DNA of 64,000 nt. Source: Pararobbsia silviterrae (lineage in GTDB: Bacteria; Pseudomonadota; Gammaproteobacteria; Burkholderiales; Burkholderiaceae). This document shows, piece by piece, positions 53,709-62,088 of this stretch. Location of the stretch: positions 363 through 64,362 of the forward strand of contig NZ_RBZU01000007.1 of assembly GCF_003628125.1 (NCBI RefSeq), written 5' to 3'. Every line of letters starts with the position of its first letter. Positions within the stretch are counted from its first letter, which is position 1. The notes under the pieces are model-generated. The model was given only the letters and a program-made list of their open reading frames with translations, was not told the origin of the DNA and ran no database searches. Position numbers and translations under genes: made by a program.

Positions 53709-53752
53709 CACGGGTCCGGTCGGCGAGAAATCCACTGCCTTAGAGAGGTCGA

Positions 53753-55132
53753 ATGAAGGACGTGACTGACTCCCTTAAAAGCGGAAACTGGCGCGCGCTG
53801 GTTGCCTGCTTTCTGTACTTCGGTAGCGGCTTTACGGCGTGGGTCTTGTTTGGGCCGCTTGCGCCGTTCATTGCCAGAACCATCAAGATGACGGCGGCCG
53901 AACAAGGCTTTCTCGTGGCCGTGCCCGTGCTTTCGGCGGCGATCCTGCGCGTGCCGCTCGGCAACCTCTACCAGTCCGCGGATGGGCGGGCCATCGCGTT
54001 GTTCGGCGTGGGGCTGTGCGCGATTCCGACCGTCGTTCTCCCGCTCATGCCGTTCGAGCCGACGTATGGCGCACTCCTCGTGCTGGGTGTGCTCCTCGGT
54101 GTGGGCGGCGCAAGCTTTTCAGTCGCCTTGCCGATGGCGGGCAGCAATTACCCGCCGCAGGTGCAGGGACTCGTGCTCGGCATCGCAGCCGCGGGCAATA
54201 TCGGCGCGGTGCTGGACGGATTCTTTCTGCCGCCGTTGGCGACGCACTTCGGCTGGCGCATCGCGGTCGGCGCCGCATTTCCGGTGTTGGCTGTGTCTGC
54301 GTTGGCGCTCTATGTCTGGTCGAGCGATGCGAGCCCGAAGTCGGGAAGCGCGGCGCGGGCGTTCGCGGGCCTTGTGCTCACGCTATTCGGCTTGATCGCC
54401 ATCGCCTTGCTGTTCGATGCCGGGTTCCTGGGCGGCGGCGGTGCGCGCGTGCTGCTAATGCCGGTATTCGGCGTGGCGCTCGCGGTTGCCGTGTTGCCGC
54501 GACAGGCGCGTGCCGTGCTCATCGAACGCGACGCGTGGGTCATGATGCTTGTTTACGGCATCACGTTCGGCGGATTCGTCGGCATGTCGTCGTATGTGTC
54601 GCTGCTGCTCATGAACCTCTATCAGTTCTCGACAATCGAGGCGGGATTCGTGATGGCGCTCCTCGCCGCGACGGGTGCTCTGGCGCGGCCGCTCGGCGGT
54701 CTGATCGCCGACAAGGTGTCGGGCGTGCATGCGCTGCTCGTGCTGCTCGCTGCGATCGCAGTCGCAGATCTTGCCTTCGCTGCGGCCATACCGCCGGTCG
54801 CTGCGGGCATCGCGCTATTGACGGGCCTGTACCTGGCATTTGGTTTGGGTAACGGCGCGCTGTTTCAACTCGTTCCCCATCGATGGCGAGGCCGTACGGG
54901 CCTCATGTCGGGCATCGTCGGCGCGGCAGGCGGCATCGGCGGCTTTTATCTTCCGGTCGCAATGGGGCTCGCGAAGCAAAGCACGGGCAGCTATCAAATG
55001 GGATTCGCGACGTTCGGTTCGCTGGCGGCTTTCGCTTTTGTCGCGCTTCTCATGCTGCGCAAGTCATGGATGGCATGGGCGACGCCACCCGAATCGATCG
55101 ATCGGCCGGCGCTCGTCAGCAACGCCGGTTGA
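53753..55132 (+). CDS. MFS nitrate/nitrite transporter (NarK/NasA type)
   Basis: 459 residues, GAGAGG ribosome site, 12 hydrophobic segments. Two nitrate signature regions are visible: GIAAAGNIGAVLDGFFLPPL in helix 5 and GIVGAAGGIGGFYLPVAMG in helix 11. These glycine-rich signatures define the nitrate/nitrite porter branch of the major facilitator superfamily. Its position after the reductase genes supports nitrate uptake for assimilation. The conserved arginine pair should be in helices 2 and 8; I see basic residues there but cannot assign them with certainty. Confidence 0.9.
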   Translation: MKDVTDSLKSGNWRALVACFLYFGSGFTAWVLFGPLAPFIARTIKMTAAEQGFLVAVPVLSAAILRVPLGNLYQSADGRAIALFGVGLCAIPTVVLPLMPFEPTYGALLVLGVLLGVGGASFSVALPMAGSNYPPQVQGLVLGIAAAGNIGAVLDGFFLPPLATHFGWRIAVGAAFPVLAVSALALYVWSSDASPKSGSAARAFAGLVLTLFGLIAIALLFDAGFLGGGGARVLLMPVFGVALAVAVLPRQARAVLIERDAWVMMLVYGITFGGFVGMSSYVSLLLMNLYQFSTIEAGFVMALLAATGALARPLGGLIADKVSGVHALLVLLAAIAVADLAFAAAIPPVAAGIALLTGLYLAFGLGNGALFQLVPHRWRGRTGLMSGIVGAAGGIGGFYLPVAMGLAKQSTGSYQMGFATFGSLAAFAFVALLMLRKSWMAWATPPESIDRPALVSNAG

Positions 55133-55237
55133 GTTCTGTCGACGCGTGCAACGGCATGGATGCCGAAGCCTCGCATGCAGTGTCTCGTCACGGAGCGTGA
55201 ACGATCTGTCTTATCCAACCTATAAGAAGAGAAATAG

Positions 55238-56785
55238 ATGAACGCTGAAAATTTGAAGATCGGTACTCGGCTCGGATTGGGGTTCGGGCTCGTCATGATA
55301 TTGATGGTCGTGCTGATCGCTGCCGGTCTGTCGAGCTTCACGAGAATCGGCGCGATGAATGAGCAGTTGATCGATTCCGACTGGGTCAAGGCTCAGGCCG
55401 CCAATTCAATCAACCTCACGATGCGGTCCAATGCGCGCCGCACGCTGGAATTAATCGTCACGACCGATCAGAATCAGCGCGACGAGATCTTTCGCGACAT
55501 CGCGCGAAACAAGGCGTTGATCGACGACAGCGTACAAACGCTCGAGAAGCTCATCTATCTGCCGGAGGGCGTGGCGCTTCTGAACCAGTTCAAGCAGGAT
55601 CGCGTGCAGTACGTCGCGTCGTTCACGGAGGTCGGGCAGATGACGAAGGACGGCAAACAAGACGAGGCCAGACAGCTTGTGCTGGCCGAAACGCTGCCTC
55701 GCCTCGACGTCGCCTCCAAGTCGCTTCAGAGTCTGGTCGATTTGCAAGGCAAGCTGGTTCAGGAGAAAGGCAGTCAGACGAAGGCGGCGATTGCCTCCGC
55801 GCGCGACCTGATGATCGCCGTGGGCGCGCTGGCCATCTTGCTGGGCGCCGGCTTTGCCGTCTGGATTACACGATCGATTACCCGTCCGATCAACGAAGCC
55901 GTGAAGATCGCACAGACCATTTCGAAAGGGGATCTCACGAGTCGGATCGAAGCTCGAACCACTGATGAGGTTGGCCAGTTGCTGCACGCGCTGAATGCCA
56001 TGAACAATCACCTCGGTGGCATGGTCTCGCAGATTCGCACGGGGGCAGAAACGATATCGAGCGCATCCGGGCAGATCGCTGCCGGCAACATCGATCTGTC
56101 TTCACGCACCGAGGAGCAGGCCGCCTCCCTCGAGGAAACCGCCGCTTCGATGGAGGAACTGGCGGCGACCGTCAAGCAGAACTCGGACAATGCGAACCAG
56201 GCCAACCGCCTCACCGCCAACGCTTCGGACATTGCGCAGCGCGGCGGCCTCGCGGTGTCCGAGGTCGTGACGACCATGAACGACATCTCCGATAGTTCAT
56301 CGAGAATATCGGAGATCGTCTCCATGATCGACGGGATCGCGTTTCAGACGAATATCCTGGCGCTCAACGCCGCGGTGGAATCCGCACGCGCGGGCGCGCA
56401 GGGTCGAGGATTTGCTGTCGTCGCCGGCGAAGTGCGCACGCTCGCGCAACGTTCCGCGCAGGCGGCCAAGGAAATCAAGCAACTGATCGAAGAGTCTGTC
56501 GGCAAGGTCGAAATCGGCGCGCAGCAAGCCGAACGGGCGGGCGCGACCATGGAGGAGGTCGTGCGTTCCGTCCGGCATGTCACGACCATCATGAGCGAGA
56601 TCTCGACAGCGACACAGGAGCAGGCAAACGGCATCGACCAGATCAATCTTGCGGTATCGCAGATGGATGAGGTCACGCAGCAGAATGCCGCCTTGGTCGA
56701 AGAGGCCGCGGCCGCGGCGAGTTCGCTTCAAAGCCAGGCCGGCGAACTGGTACGGTCGGTTGCCTCGTTCAAACTCCCGGCCTAA
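55238..56785 (+). CDS. Methyl-accepting chemotaxis protein (Tar-like four-helix sensor)
   Basis: 515 residues. TM1 is near residues 11-30. A periplasmic four-helix-bundle sensor of about 155 residues follows, then TM2 near 190-210 and a HAMP domain (WITRSITRPINEAVKIAQTI). The signalling hairpin tip has IVSMIDGIAFQTNILALNAA and VESARAGAQGRGFAVVAGEV, the universal MCP core. It lacks a C-terminal NWETF-like CheR pentapeptide (ends SFKLPA). It lies 105 bp after the nitrate transporter on the same strand, raising the possibility that it senses nitrate, nitrite or related nitrogen sources. Confidence 0.9.
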   Translation: MNAENLKIGTRLGLGFGLVMILMVVLIAAGLSSFTRIGAMNEQLIDSDWVKAQAANSINLTMRSNARRTLELIVTTDQNQRDEIFRDIARNKALIDDSVQTLEKLIYLPEGVALLNQFKQDRVQYVASFTEVGQMTKDGKQDEARQLVLAETLPRLDVASKSLQSLVDLQGKLVQEKGSQTKAAIASARDLMIAVGALAILLGAGFAVWITRSITRPINEAVKIAQTISKGDLTSRIEARTTDEVGQLLHALNAMNNHLGGMVSQIRTGAETISSASGQIAAGNIDLSSRTEEQAASLEETAASMEELAATVKQNSDNANQANRLTANASDIAQRGGLAVSEVVTTMNDISDSSSRISEIVSMIDGIAFQTNILALNAAVESARAGAQGRGFAVVAGEVRTLAQRSAQAAKEIKQLIEESVGKVEIGAQQAERAGATMEEVVRSVRHVTTIMSEISTATQEQANGIDQINLAVSQMDEVTQQNAALVEEAAAAASSLQSQAGELVRSVASFKLPA

Positions 56786-56853
56786 CGGGATTTGAGGGGC
56801 GGCTGGCCTTTGGACTTTGTGCGCCATCCCTTGCCGCAGGACCAGGACGCGTT

Positions 56854-56879
56854 AAAGGTGCCAACTAAAGGTGCCAACT
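56854..56879. repeat. Perfect 13-bp tandem duplication
   Basis: AAAGGTGCCAACT occurs twice without a gap, in the 249-bp intergenic region between the chemotaxis and LacI genes. It might be a pair of protein sites or a replication slip. Confidence 0.9.
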
Positions 56880-57034
56880 CGGTGCTCCGGTGAGTCATAG
56901 GGCGGGTATGCGATGGATGTGCGCTCAATCCTGACTCGTCCAGGCGGGGCCACTTTGGACGCACATCAACAGGCATGCGACGTTTGCTATATTTCTTCCT
57001 TTCGATATAGCCTCCGGGCGTCCTTCGATACGTG

Positions 57035-58135
57035 ATGGTCGCAAAAAAAAATCAAGCAGGGCGAGCGCCCGAAGCCGCACTCGATATCGAGCATGGCGCG
57101 TCGAACAGCGAGCCGCTGCTTGCTGATGTCGCTGCGGCGGCGGGCGTGTCGACCGCAACGGTCTCGCGCTATCTGAACGATCCGCACAAGGTGTCGGCGA
57201 AAACGCACGCGCGCGTGCGCGCGGCCGTCGAGCAACTGGGATGGATTCCCAATGCGGCCGCGCGATCGCTCGTCTCGCGCCGTTCCAACGCTGTCGGCGT
57301 CGTCGTGCCGACGCTCATGCACGAGAAATTTCACCAGCAAGTTCAGGCCTTCCAAGCCGAGATGGGCAAGCACGGATTCTCGGTTTTCGTCTCGTGTTCG
57401 GGCTATGACCCCAGCGAAGGCTATCGGCAAGCGCGCAGCCTGCTCTCGCGCGGTGTCGATGCGCTCGCGCTGCTTGGCGACGATTTTCCGCCTGAGTTGT
57501 TCAGCACATTGCACCAGCGCCAGACACCTTTTGTCATCACGTTCGGCGCGCGCGAAGGCAGCGAGCATCCGTGTGTCGGCTTCGATCAGTACGCCGCCTA
57601 TGAAAGCCTGACGCGATATCTGCTGAGCTTGGGGCACACGCGGATCGGCCTGGTTTTCCATACCGCCGTGGACAATGCACGGACTCAGGCGCGCTTGAAG
57701 GGGGTGTTCGATACCTTGGCGCGAGAGGGACTGGCCGTCCGACCGCAGCACATGCAGACCATGACGACGCGCGATCTCGTCGGCCGCATTCCGTTCGCCC
57801 GCGCCGCGGTACGGGCCATGCTCGCCGAGCGGCCGGCACCGACGGCGATCATGTGCGGCAACGACGTGCTTGCGTTGGGCGCGCTGCTCGAGGCCAAAGC
57901 CGCGGGCATCGACGTGCCGGGGCAGTTGTCGATCACGGGCTTCGACGACAACGAGATCGCCGCCGAGTTGTCGCCCGCATTGACGACGATTCGTGTGCCC
58001 GATCTGGAAATCGGCGCGCTCGCGGCCGAGTATCTGCTCGAGCGGATCGCGGGGCGCAGTCCGACGCCCCCCGCGATGCTCGACGTGTTATTGATCAAGC
58101 GCGGGTCGACAGGACCCGCCCCTCAAGCCCTCTGA
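57035..58135 (+). CDS. LacI-family transcriptional regulator
   Basis: 366 residues from ATG 57035 (a GTG immediately precedes it). After a basic N-terminal extension of about 30 residues, LLADVAAAAGVSTATVSRYL and NDPHKVSAKTHARVRAAVEQ form the LacI helix-turn-helix and hinge (NAAARSL). The rest is the periplasmic-binding-fold sensor domain (VGVVVPTLMHEKFHQQ, with SITGFDDNEIAAELSP near the end). It converges on the FAD oxidase gene. Its probable targets are that gene pair and the divergent ABC importer at 61 kb. The effector is probably a sugar acid or similar ligand of the importer. Confidence 0.9.
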   Translation: MVAKKNQAGRAPEAALDIEHGASNSEPLLADVAAAAGVSTATVSRYLNDPHKVSAKTHARVRAAVEQLGWIPNAAARSLVSRRSNAVGVVVPTLMHEKFHQQVQAFQAEMGKHGFSVFVSCSGYDPSEGYRQARSLLSRGVDALALLGDDFPPELFSTLHQRQTPFVITFGAREGSEHPCVGFDQYAAYESLTRYLLSLGHTRIGLVFHTAVDNARTQARLKGVFDTLAREGLAVRPQHMQTMTTRDLVGRIPFARAAVRAMLAERPAPTAIMCGNDVLALGALLEAKAAGIDVPGQLSITGFDDNEIAAELSPALTTIRVPDLEIGALAAEYLLERIAGRSPTPPAMLDVLLIKRGSTGPAPQAL

Positions 58136-58187
58136 TCGGTGCCGTCGCGTCCCGTCCCGCCGGCGTGGCGCGCGAAGGGACCGGTTC

Positions 58188-59597
58188 TCAAATGACCTTG
58201 CCCGGATTCAGCACGTTCTTCGGATCGAGGGCCGCCTTGAGCGTCTTCATGAGTCCGAGATACTCGGGCGAACGCGCTTGCGGCAGCCAGCGCTGCTTGA
58301 GCGTGCCGATGCCGTGCTCGGCCGACACTGTTCCCGAGTATTGCTGCACGAGTCCGTAGACGATTTCGTCCACGGCGTCCTTGGGCTGCTTGGCGGCGCC
58401 GGGCAGATAGATGACGATATGCACGTTGCCGTCGCCGATGTGCCCATAGAACACGCTTTGGCATCCGGGCAATTCGGCTTCGAGCTGCGCCTTGCAGCGC
58501 TGCGCGTATTCGTTCATCGATGCGACGGGCAGGCCGATATCGTAGGCGAGATGTCCAGGCCACAGTTGATGAAGCTCGCCGACCGAATCGCGCACGTTCC
58601 ACAGCGCATGCTGGTCGGCGACCGATTGCGAAATGACCGCGTTCGAAACTGTACCGTCTTCGAGCAGTCGTTCGAGCCACGCATTGAAGCGCGCGCTGTC
58701 GATCTCGGGGTCGGTGCCGGTCGCTTCGATCAGCACATAGGCGCCGTATTGCGTGTCGTCGCCCGCGAACGGATTGCGCACGCCGTGCACGTTCGTCGTG
58801 ATGAATTGCCAGTAGTCGGGCCACATGGCTTCGAACGCGGACAACAGCGGCCCGAGATCGCGACGCGCGGCGCCGAGCAGCTTGACGGCGCCCGCATAGT
58901 TCTCGATCGCGCAGAGCGCGACCATCGTCGACGCGGGCTTCGGAAACATCTTGAGCACCACGCGCGTGATGATGCCGAGCGTGCCTTCGCTGCCGATGAA
59001 CAGATGCTTGATATCGTAGCCCGCGTTGTTCTTGATCATCTTGTTGAGACTCGTCACGAGCGTGCCGTCGGGCAGCACGACCTCGATGCCGAGCACCATC
59101 TCGCGCGCCATGCCGTATCGGATCACGCGATTGCCGCCGGCATTCGTCGACAGATTGCCGCCGATGGCGCACGAGCCGCGCGCACCGAGATCGAGCGGAC
59201 AAAAGAATCCGGCTTCGTCCGCGGCCTTCTGCACGGTTTCGAGCGGCGTGCCGGCCCAGACCGTCATGGTGGCGGACGCCTCGTCGATCTCCTCGATCCC
59301 GACGAGGCGTTCGAGCGACAGCGCGACTTGTTCGCCGTCGGCGCGCGCGCCGCCGCATAGACCCGTCAGCCCGCCCTGAGGGACGACCGCCACGCCGTAT
59401 TCGTGGCAGATGCGCATCGCCGTCGCGACACCCGCGGCATCGGCCGGTCGGATCACGGCGAGCGGACGCGTGGCTTCAAAGCCGCTGTAGTCGTTGCGGT
59501 TGCGCGCCGGCACGTCGTCGCCGATCAATACGGCGATCGGGCCGAGCTGTTCGAGGAGTGTCTGCATCGCCTGTTGGGCGGGGGTGGTCGTATTCAT
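58188..59597 (-). CDS. FAD-linked 2-hydroxyacid oxidase/dehydrogenase (GlcD/D-lactate dehydrogenase type)
   Basis: 469 residues from ATG 59597; a GTG at 59651 that overlaps the upstream stop (GTGA) is a reasonable alternative. PLAVIRPADAAGVATAMRIC and VVPQGGLTGLCGGA form the PCMH FAD-binding part. DLGARGSCAIGGNLSTNAGG follows, and GTVSAEHGIGTLKQRWL near the end carries the HG signature of the C-terminal cap. The family oxidises D-lactate, glycolate, 2-hydroxyglutarate and other D-2-hydroxyacids to 2-oxo acids, passing electrons to quinone or ETF. Pairing with a PEP-mutase-family lyase suggests a dicarboxylic hydroxyacid. Confidence 0.9.
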   Translation of the reverse strand: MNTTTPAQQAMQTLLEQLGPIAVLIGDDVPARNRNDYSGFEATRPLAVIRPADAAGVATAMRICHEYGVAVVPQGGLTGLCGGARADGEQVALSLERLVGIEEIDEASATMTVWAGTPLETVQKAADEAGFFCPLDLGARGSCAIGGNLSTNAGGNRVIRYGMAREMVLGIEVVLPDGTLVTSLNKMIKNNAGYDIKHLFIGSEGTLGIITRVVLKMFPKPASTMVALCAIENYAGAVKLLGAARRDLGPLLSAFEAMWPDYWQFITTNVHGVRNPFAGDDTQYGAYVLIEATGTDPEIDSARFNAWLERLLEDGTVSNAVISQSVADQHALWNVRDSVGELHQLWPGHLAYDIGLPVASMNEYAQRCKAQLEAELPGCQSVFYGHIGDGNVHIVIYLPGAAKQPKDAVDEIVYGLVQQYSGTVSAEHGIGTLKQRWLPQARSPEYLGLMKTLKAALDPKNVLNPGKVI

Positions 59598-59647
59598 GTC
59601 GAATGGGTACGGAAATGAGAGGGCGTGATGGCCGTGCGACGAGTCCG

Positions 59648-60511
59648 TCACGCGCCGAATTGGTCGTCGAGCTGCTTGTGGAAGTCGAGATCGACGAGGT
59701 CGCAGAACTCGGCGTAGCTGACCATGCCGTGCGCGGCGTCGCGCGGCGTGCCGGTCTTGCGCAACACGTCGAGCGCGTCAGAGACCGCTTTGACAGCGGT
59801 AAACAGCGCCGTCATGGCATAGAACACGACGTTGAATCCCATGGCTTGAAGATCGGCCGCCGTCAGCGCCGTCGTCTCGTTGCCGTCGACGATCGAGACG
59901 ACCTTCGGACCCTGAACGGCCTTCGCGACGGCTTCCACTTCCGCGATCTTCTTGATGCCGTCGACGAACACGAGATCGACGCCCGCATCCTGGTAGAGAT
60001 GCGCACGCCGGATCGCCTCGTCGATGCCCTGAGCAGGGAGCGCGTCGGTGCGGCCGATGATCAGCAGATCGTCGTCGCCTCGCGCCGAGATCGCGCATTT
60101 CAGGCGACGCACGCTTTCGCTTGCATCCATGAGCCGGATGCCGGCCATTTGTCCGCAGCGCTTCGGGGCGACTTGATCTTCGAGGTGAATCGCGGCCACA
60201 CCGGCCTGGATGTATTCGCGCACGGTCCTGTGGATGTTCGACGGGCCGCCGTAACCGGTATCGGCGTCCGCGATCACCGGGATATCGACCGTGCGGACCA
60301 TATCGCGTGCGTGGGTCGTCATTTCGGTCTGACTCAGCAGGCCGATATCCGGTGTGCCGAGCCGACTCGCGGTCGCGCCGAACCCCGTCATATAGATCGC
60401 GGGGAAGCCGGCCTTCTGAACGAGCCGCGCCGTGATGGAATCCGGCGCGCCCGGTGCGGAGACGATCGTTCCCGAATCGAGCAGGCGTTTGAGCTGAAGG
60501 GCGTGATTCAT
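59648..60511 (-). CDS. Isocitrate lyase/PEP mutase superfamily enzyme
   Basis: 287 residues, usual length for the family of methylisocitrate lyase, oxaloacetate decarboxylase and 2,3-dimethylmalate lyase. IPVIADADTGYGGPSNIHRT (about 78-97) carries the metal-binding Asp residues. The loop IHLEDQVAPKRCGQMAG has KRCGQ (Lys117-Gln121) where true isocitrate lyases have KRCGH, which argues for a lyase or decarboxylase acting on small 2-oxo or 2-hydroxy dicarboxylates. It is first in a two-gene minus-strand operon with the FAD oxidase, opposite the ABC importer. Confidence 0.88.
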   Translation of the reverse strand: MNHALQLKRLLDSGTIVSAPGAPDSITARLVQKAGFPAIYMTGFGATASRLGTPDIGLLSQTEMTTHARDMVRTVDIPVIADADTGYGGPSNIHRTVREYIQAGVAAIHLEDQVAPKRCGQMAGIRLMDASESVRRLKCAISARGDDDLLIIGRTDALPAQGIDEAIRRAHLYQDAGVDLVFVDGIKKIAEVEAVAKAVQGPKVVSIVDGNETTALTAADLQAMGFNVVFYAMTALFTAVKAVSDALDVLRKTGTPRDAAHGMVSYAEFCDLVDLDFHKQLDDQFGA

Positions 60512-61047
60512 GATGGTTCCTTGATGCGGCGCTCGATCGAATGGGCGAGCGCCGTGTCGATATCCGGCGGCCCGAGACGCACGGCTGCGTCGTTGCGGAA
60601 TCGCCGCGAAGTCCGGGCTATCGATGACGGCGAGCCGTCATCGGTCGTCGCTTCCACGTCCGAACGCGAACGGAGCCTGTCCGCGCATGCCGACACGTGC
60701 TCTCTCGCACTTCCAAAACATGGATTTGCTTAGCGCTTACATTTGATGCGATTCTGCACGGAAATGTCAACGAAGGCGAGACGTCCGGATCCGAAGGTGC
60801 CGCGACACAATGCGGATCGTTTGGATTTTGTAAAAAATAATATCGTGTAAAATCATCTATTTATTGCGATTTATCCGGTCGAAAACGTACATCGCGGGGC
60901 CGCTACTCGTAAACCATGATACGGACACTTCTGAAGCACTAGTATCCTAGGTTTCAATTCAGAAAAATGTTGTGCGTTTGGCAAATTGAACGCGCGACGG
61001 CCTTCGACCCATCACGCAAACCATTCCTATAGAGAGGAGACAGTTCC
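60512..61047. promoter_or_regulatory. 536-bp divergent intergenic region with an AT-rich core
   Basis: It separates the PEP-mutase-family gene from the ABC binding-protein gene. Positions 60815-60870 are strongly AT-rich (TTGTAAAAAATAATATCG and following) and probably contain promoters. A second candidate control element, CCTAGG near 60947, follows ACTAGT, both small palindromes. No gene is evident. Confidence 0.5.
60729..60740. promoter_or_regulatory. Possible LacI-type operator
   Basis: CTTAGCGCTTAC has the AGCGCT core with near-symmetric TTA arms (8 of 10 symmetric), similar to operators of LacI-family regulators, in the region between divergent genes thought to be controlled by the LacI protein at 57 kb. 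Confidence 0.3.
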
Positions 61048-62088
61048 ATGAGCAAGGTGAACGGCGCGCTGACCGGCGCATTCCTGGTTGCATCCCTGAT
61101 CGCCGGGCAGGCGCATGCCGAGGCCGCGCAAAGCACCGCGACCGCCGGCATCGCGTTGAGCAACTCATACGCGGGCAACACCTGGCGTCAGCAGATGATC
61201 GGAAGCTGGCAAACCACGACGAAGGACGCCATCGCGCACGGCGTCATCGCCAAGACGAAGGTCGTCAACGCCAACAACTCGGCGCCCGAACAAGCGAGCC
61301 AGATCCAGAACCTGATTCTCGAAGGGTGGAAGTCGATCGTGATCGATGCGGCGTCGCCGACCGCGCTCAACGGCGTGATTCAGCAGGCGTGCACGCAAGG
61401 CATCGTGGTGGTGACGTTCGACGGCCTCGCGACGGCGCCGTGTGCTTATAAGGTCTCCTATGATTACAGCGAGCTCGGCCGCCAGTTCGGCGAGTTCGTT
61501 GTCAAGAAGCTGAACGGCAAAGGCAATGTGCTGATGGTCACGGGTCTGCCCGGCACGTCGATCGACGCGGACGTTCAGCGCGGCGCGAAGAGCGTGCTCG
61601 ACAAGAACCCGGGCATCAAGATCGTGGGCTCGGTCGTCGGCTCGTGGACGGAGAGCACGGCGCAGAAGGAAGTCGCGGGTATTCTGCCGTCGTTGCCGCC
61701 GGTCGACGCGGTGCTCGCGCAGGGCGGCGACGGTTTCGGCGTCTATCAGGCGTTCAAGGACGCGGGGCGCAAGGTGCCGCTGATCACGGTCGGCGGCCGC
61801 CACGAAGAGCTCGCCATGTGGAAACAACTGACCAAGGACGAGCCCGGCTACGAAACGACGTCGGCCGCGGCGGTGCCCGGCATTTCGTCGATCGCGTTCT
61901 GGGTCGCGCAGCAGGTCCTCGCGGGCCGCAAGGTGCCCAAGGAAATCACGGTCCCGTTCATGCAGATCAGCCAGCCTGACCTCGACAAGTGGCTCGCCGC
62001 AACGCCCGAAGGCATGGTCGCGTCGCCGGACTACACGAAGGACTACGTCGAGAAGCTGATCGCCACGTCGAGCGGACAACATCAATGA
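61048..62088 (+). CDS. Sugar-type ABC importer periplasmic binding protein
   Basis: 346 residues from ATG 61048, with AGAGAGGAG upstream. Signal peptide ends near GQAHAEAA. The mature protein opens with AGIALSNSYAGNTWRQQM and contains NLILEGWKSIVIDAASPTAL and VLMVTGLPGTSIDADVQRGA, characteristic of type I sugar-binding proteins of the RbsB/TorT group. Its stop overlaps the ATPase start by ATGA. Ligand unknown; the nearby oxidase and lyase point to a sugar acid or hydroxyacid rather than a simple sugar. Confidence 0.9.
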   Translation: MSKVNGALTGAFLVASLIAGQAHAEAAQSTATAGIALSNSYAGNTWRQQMIGSWQTTTKDAIAHGVIAKTKVVNANNSAPEQASQIQNLILEGWKSIVIDAASPTALNGVIQQACTQGIVVVTFDGLATAPCAYKVSYDYSELGRQFGEFVVKKLNGKGNVLMVTGLPGTSIDADVQRGAKSVLDKNPGIKIVGSVVGSWTESTAQKEVAGILPSLPPVDAVLAQGGDGFGVYQAFKDAGRKVPLITVGGRHEELAMWKQLTKDEPGYETTSAAAVPGISSIAFWVAQQVLAGRKVPKEITVPFMQISQPDLDKWLAATPEGMVASPDYTKDYVEKLIATSSGQHQ

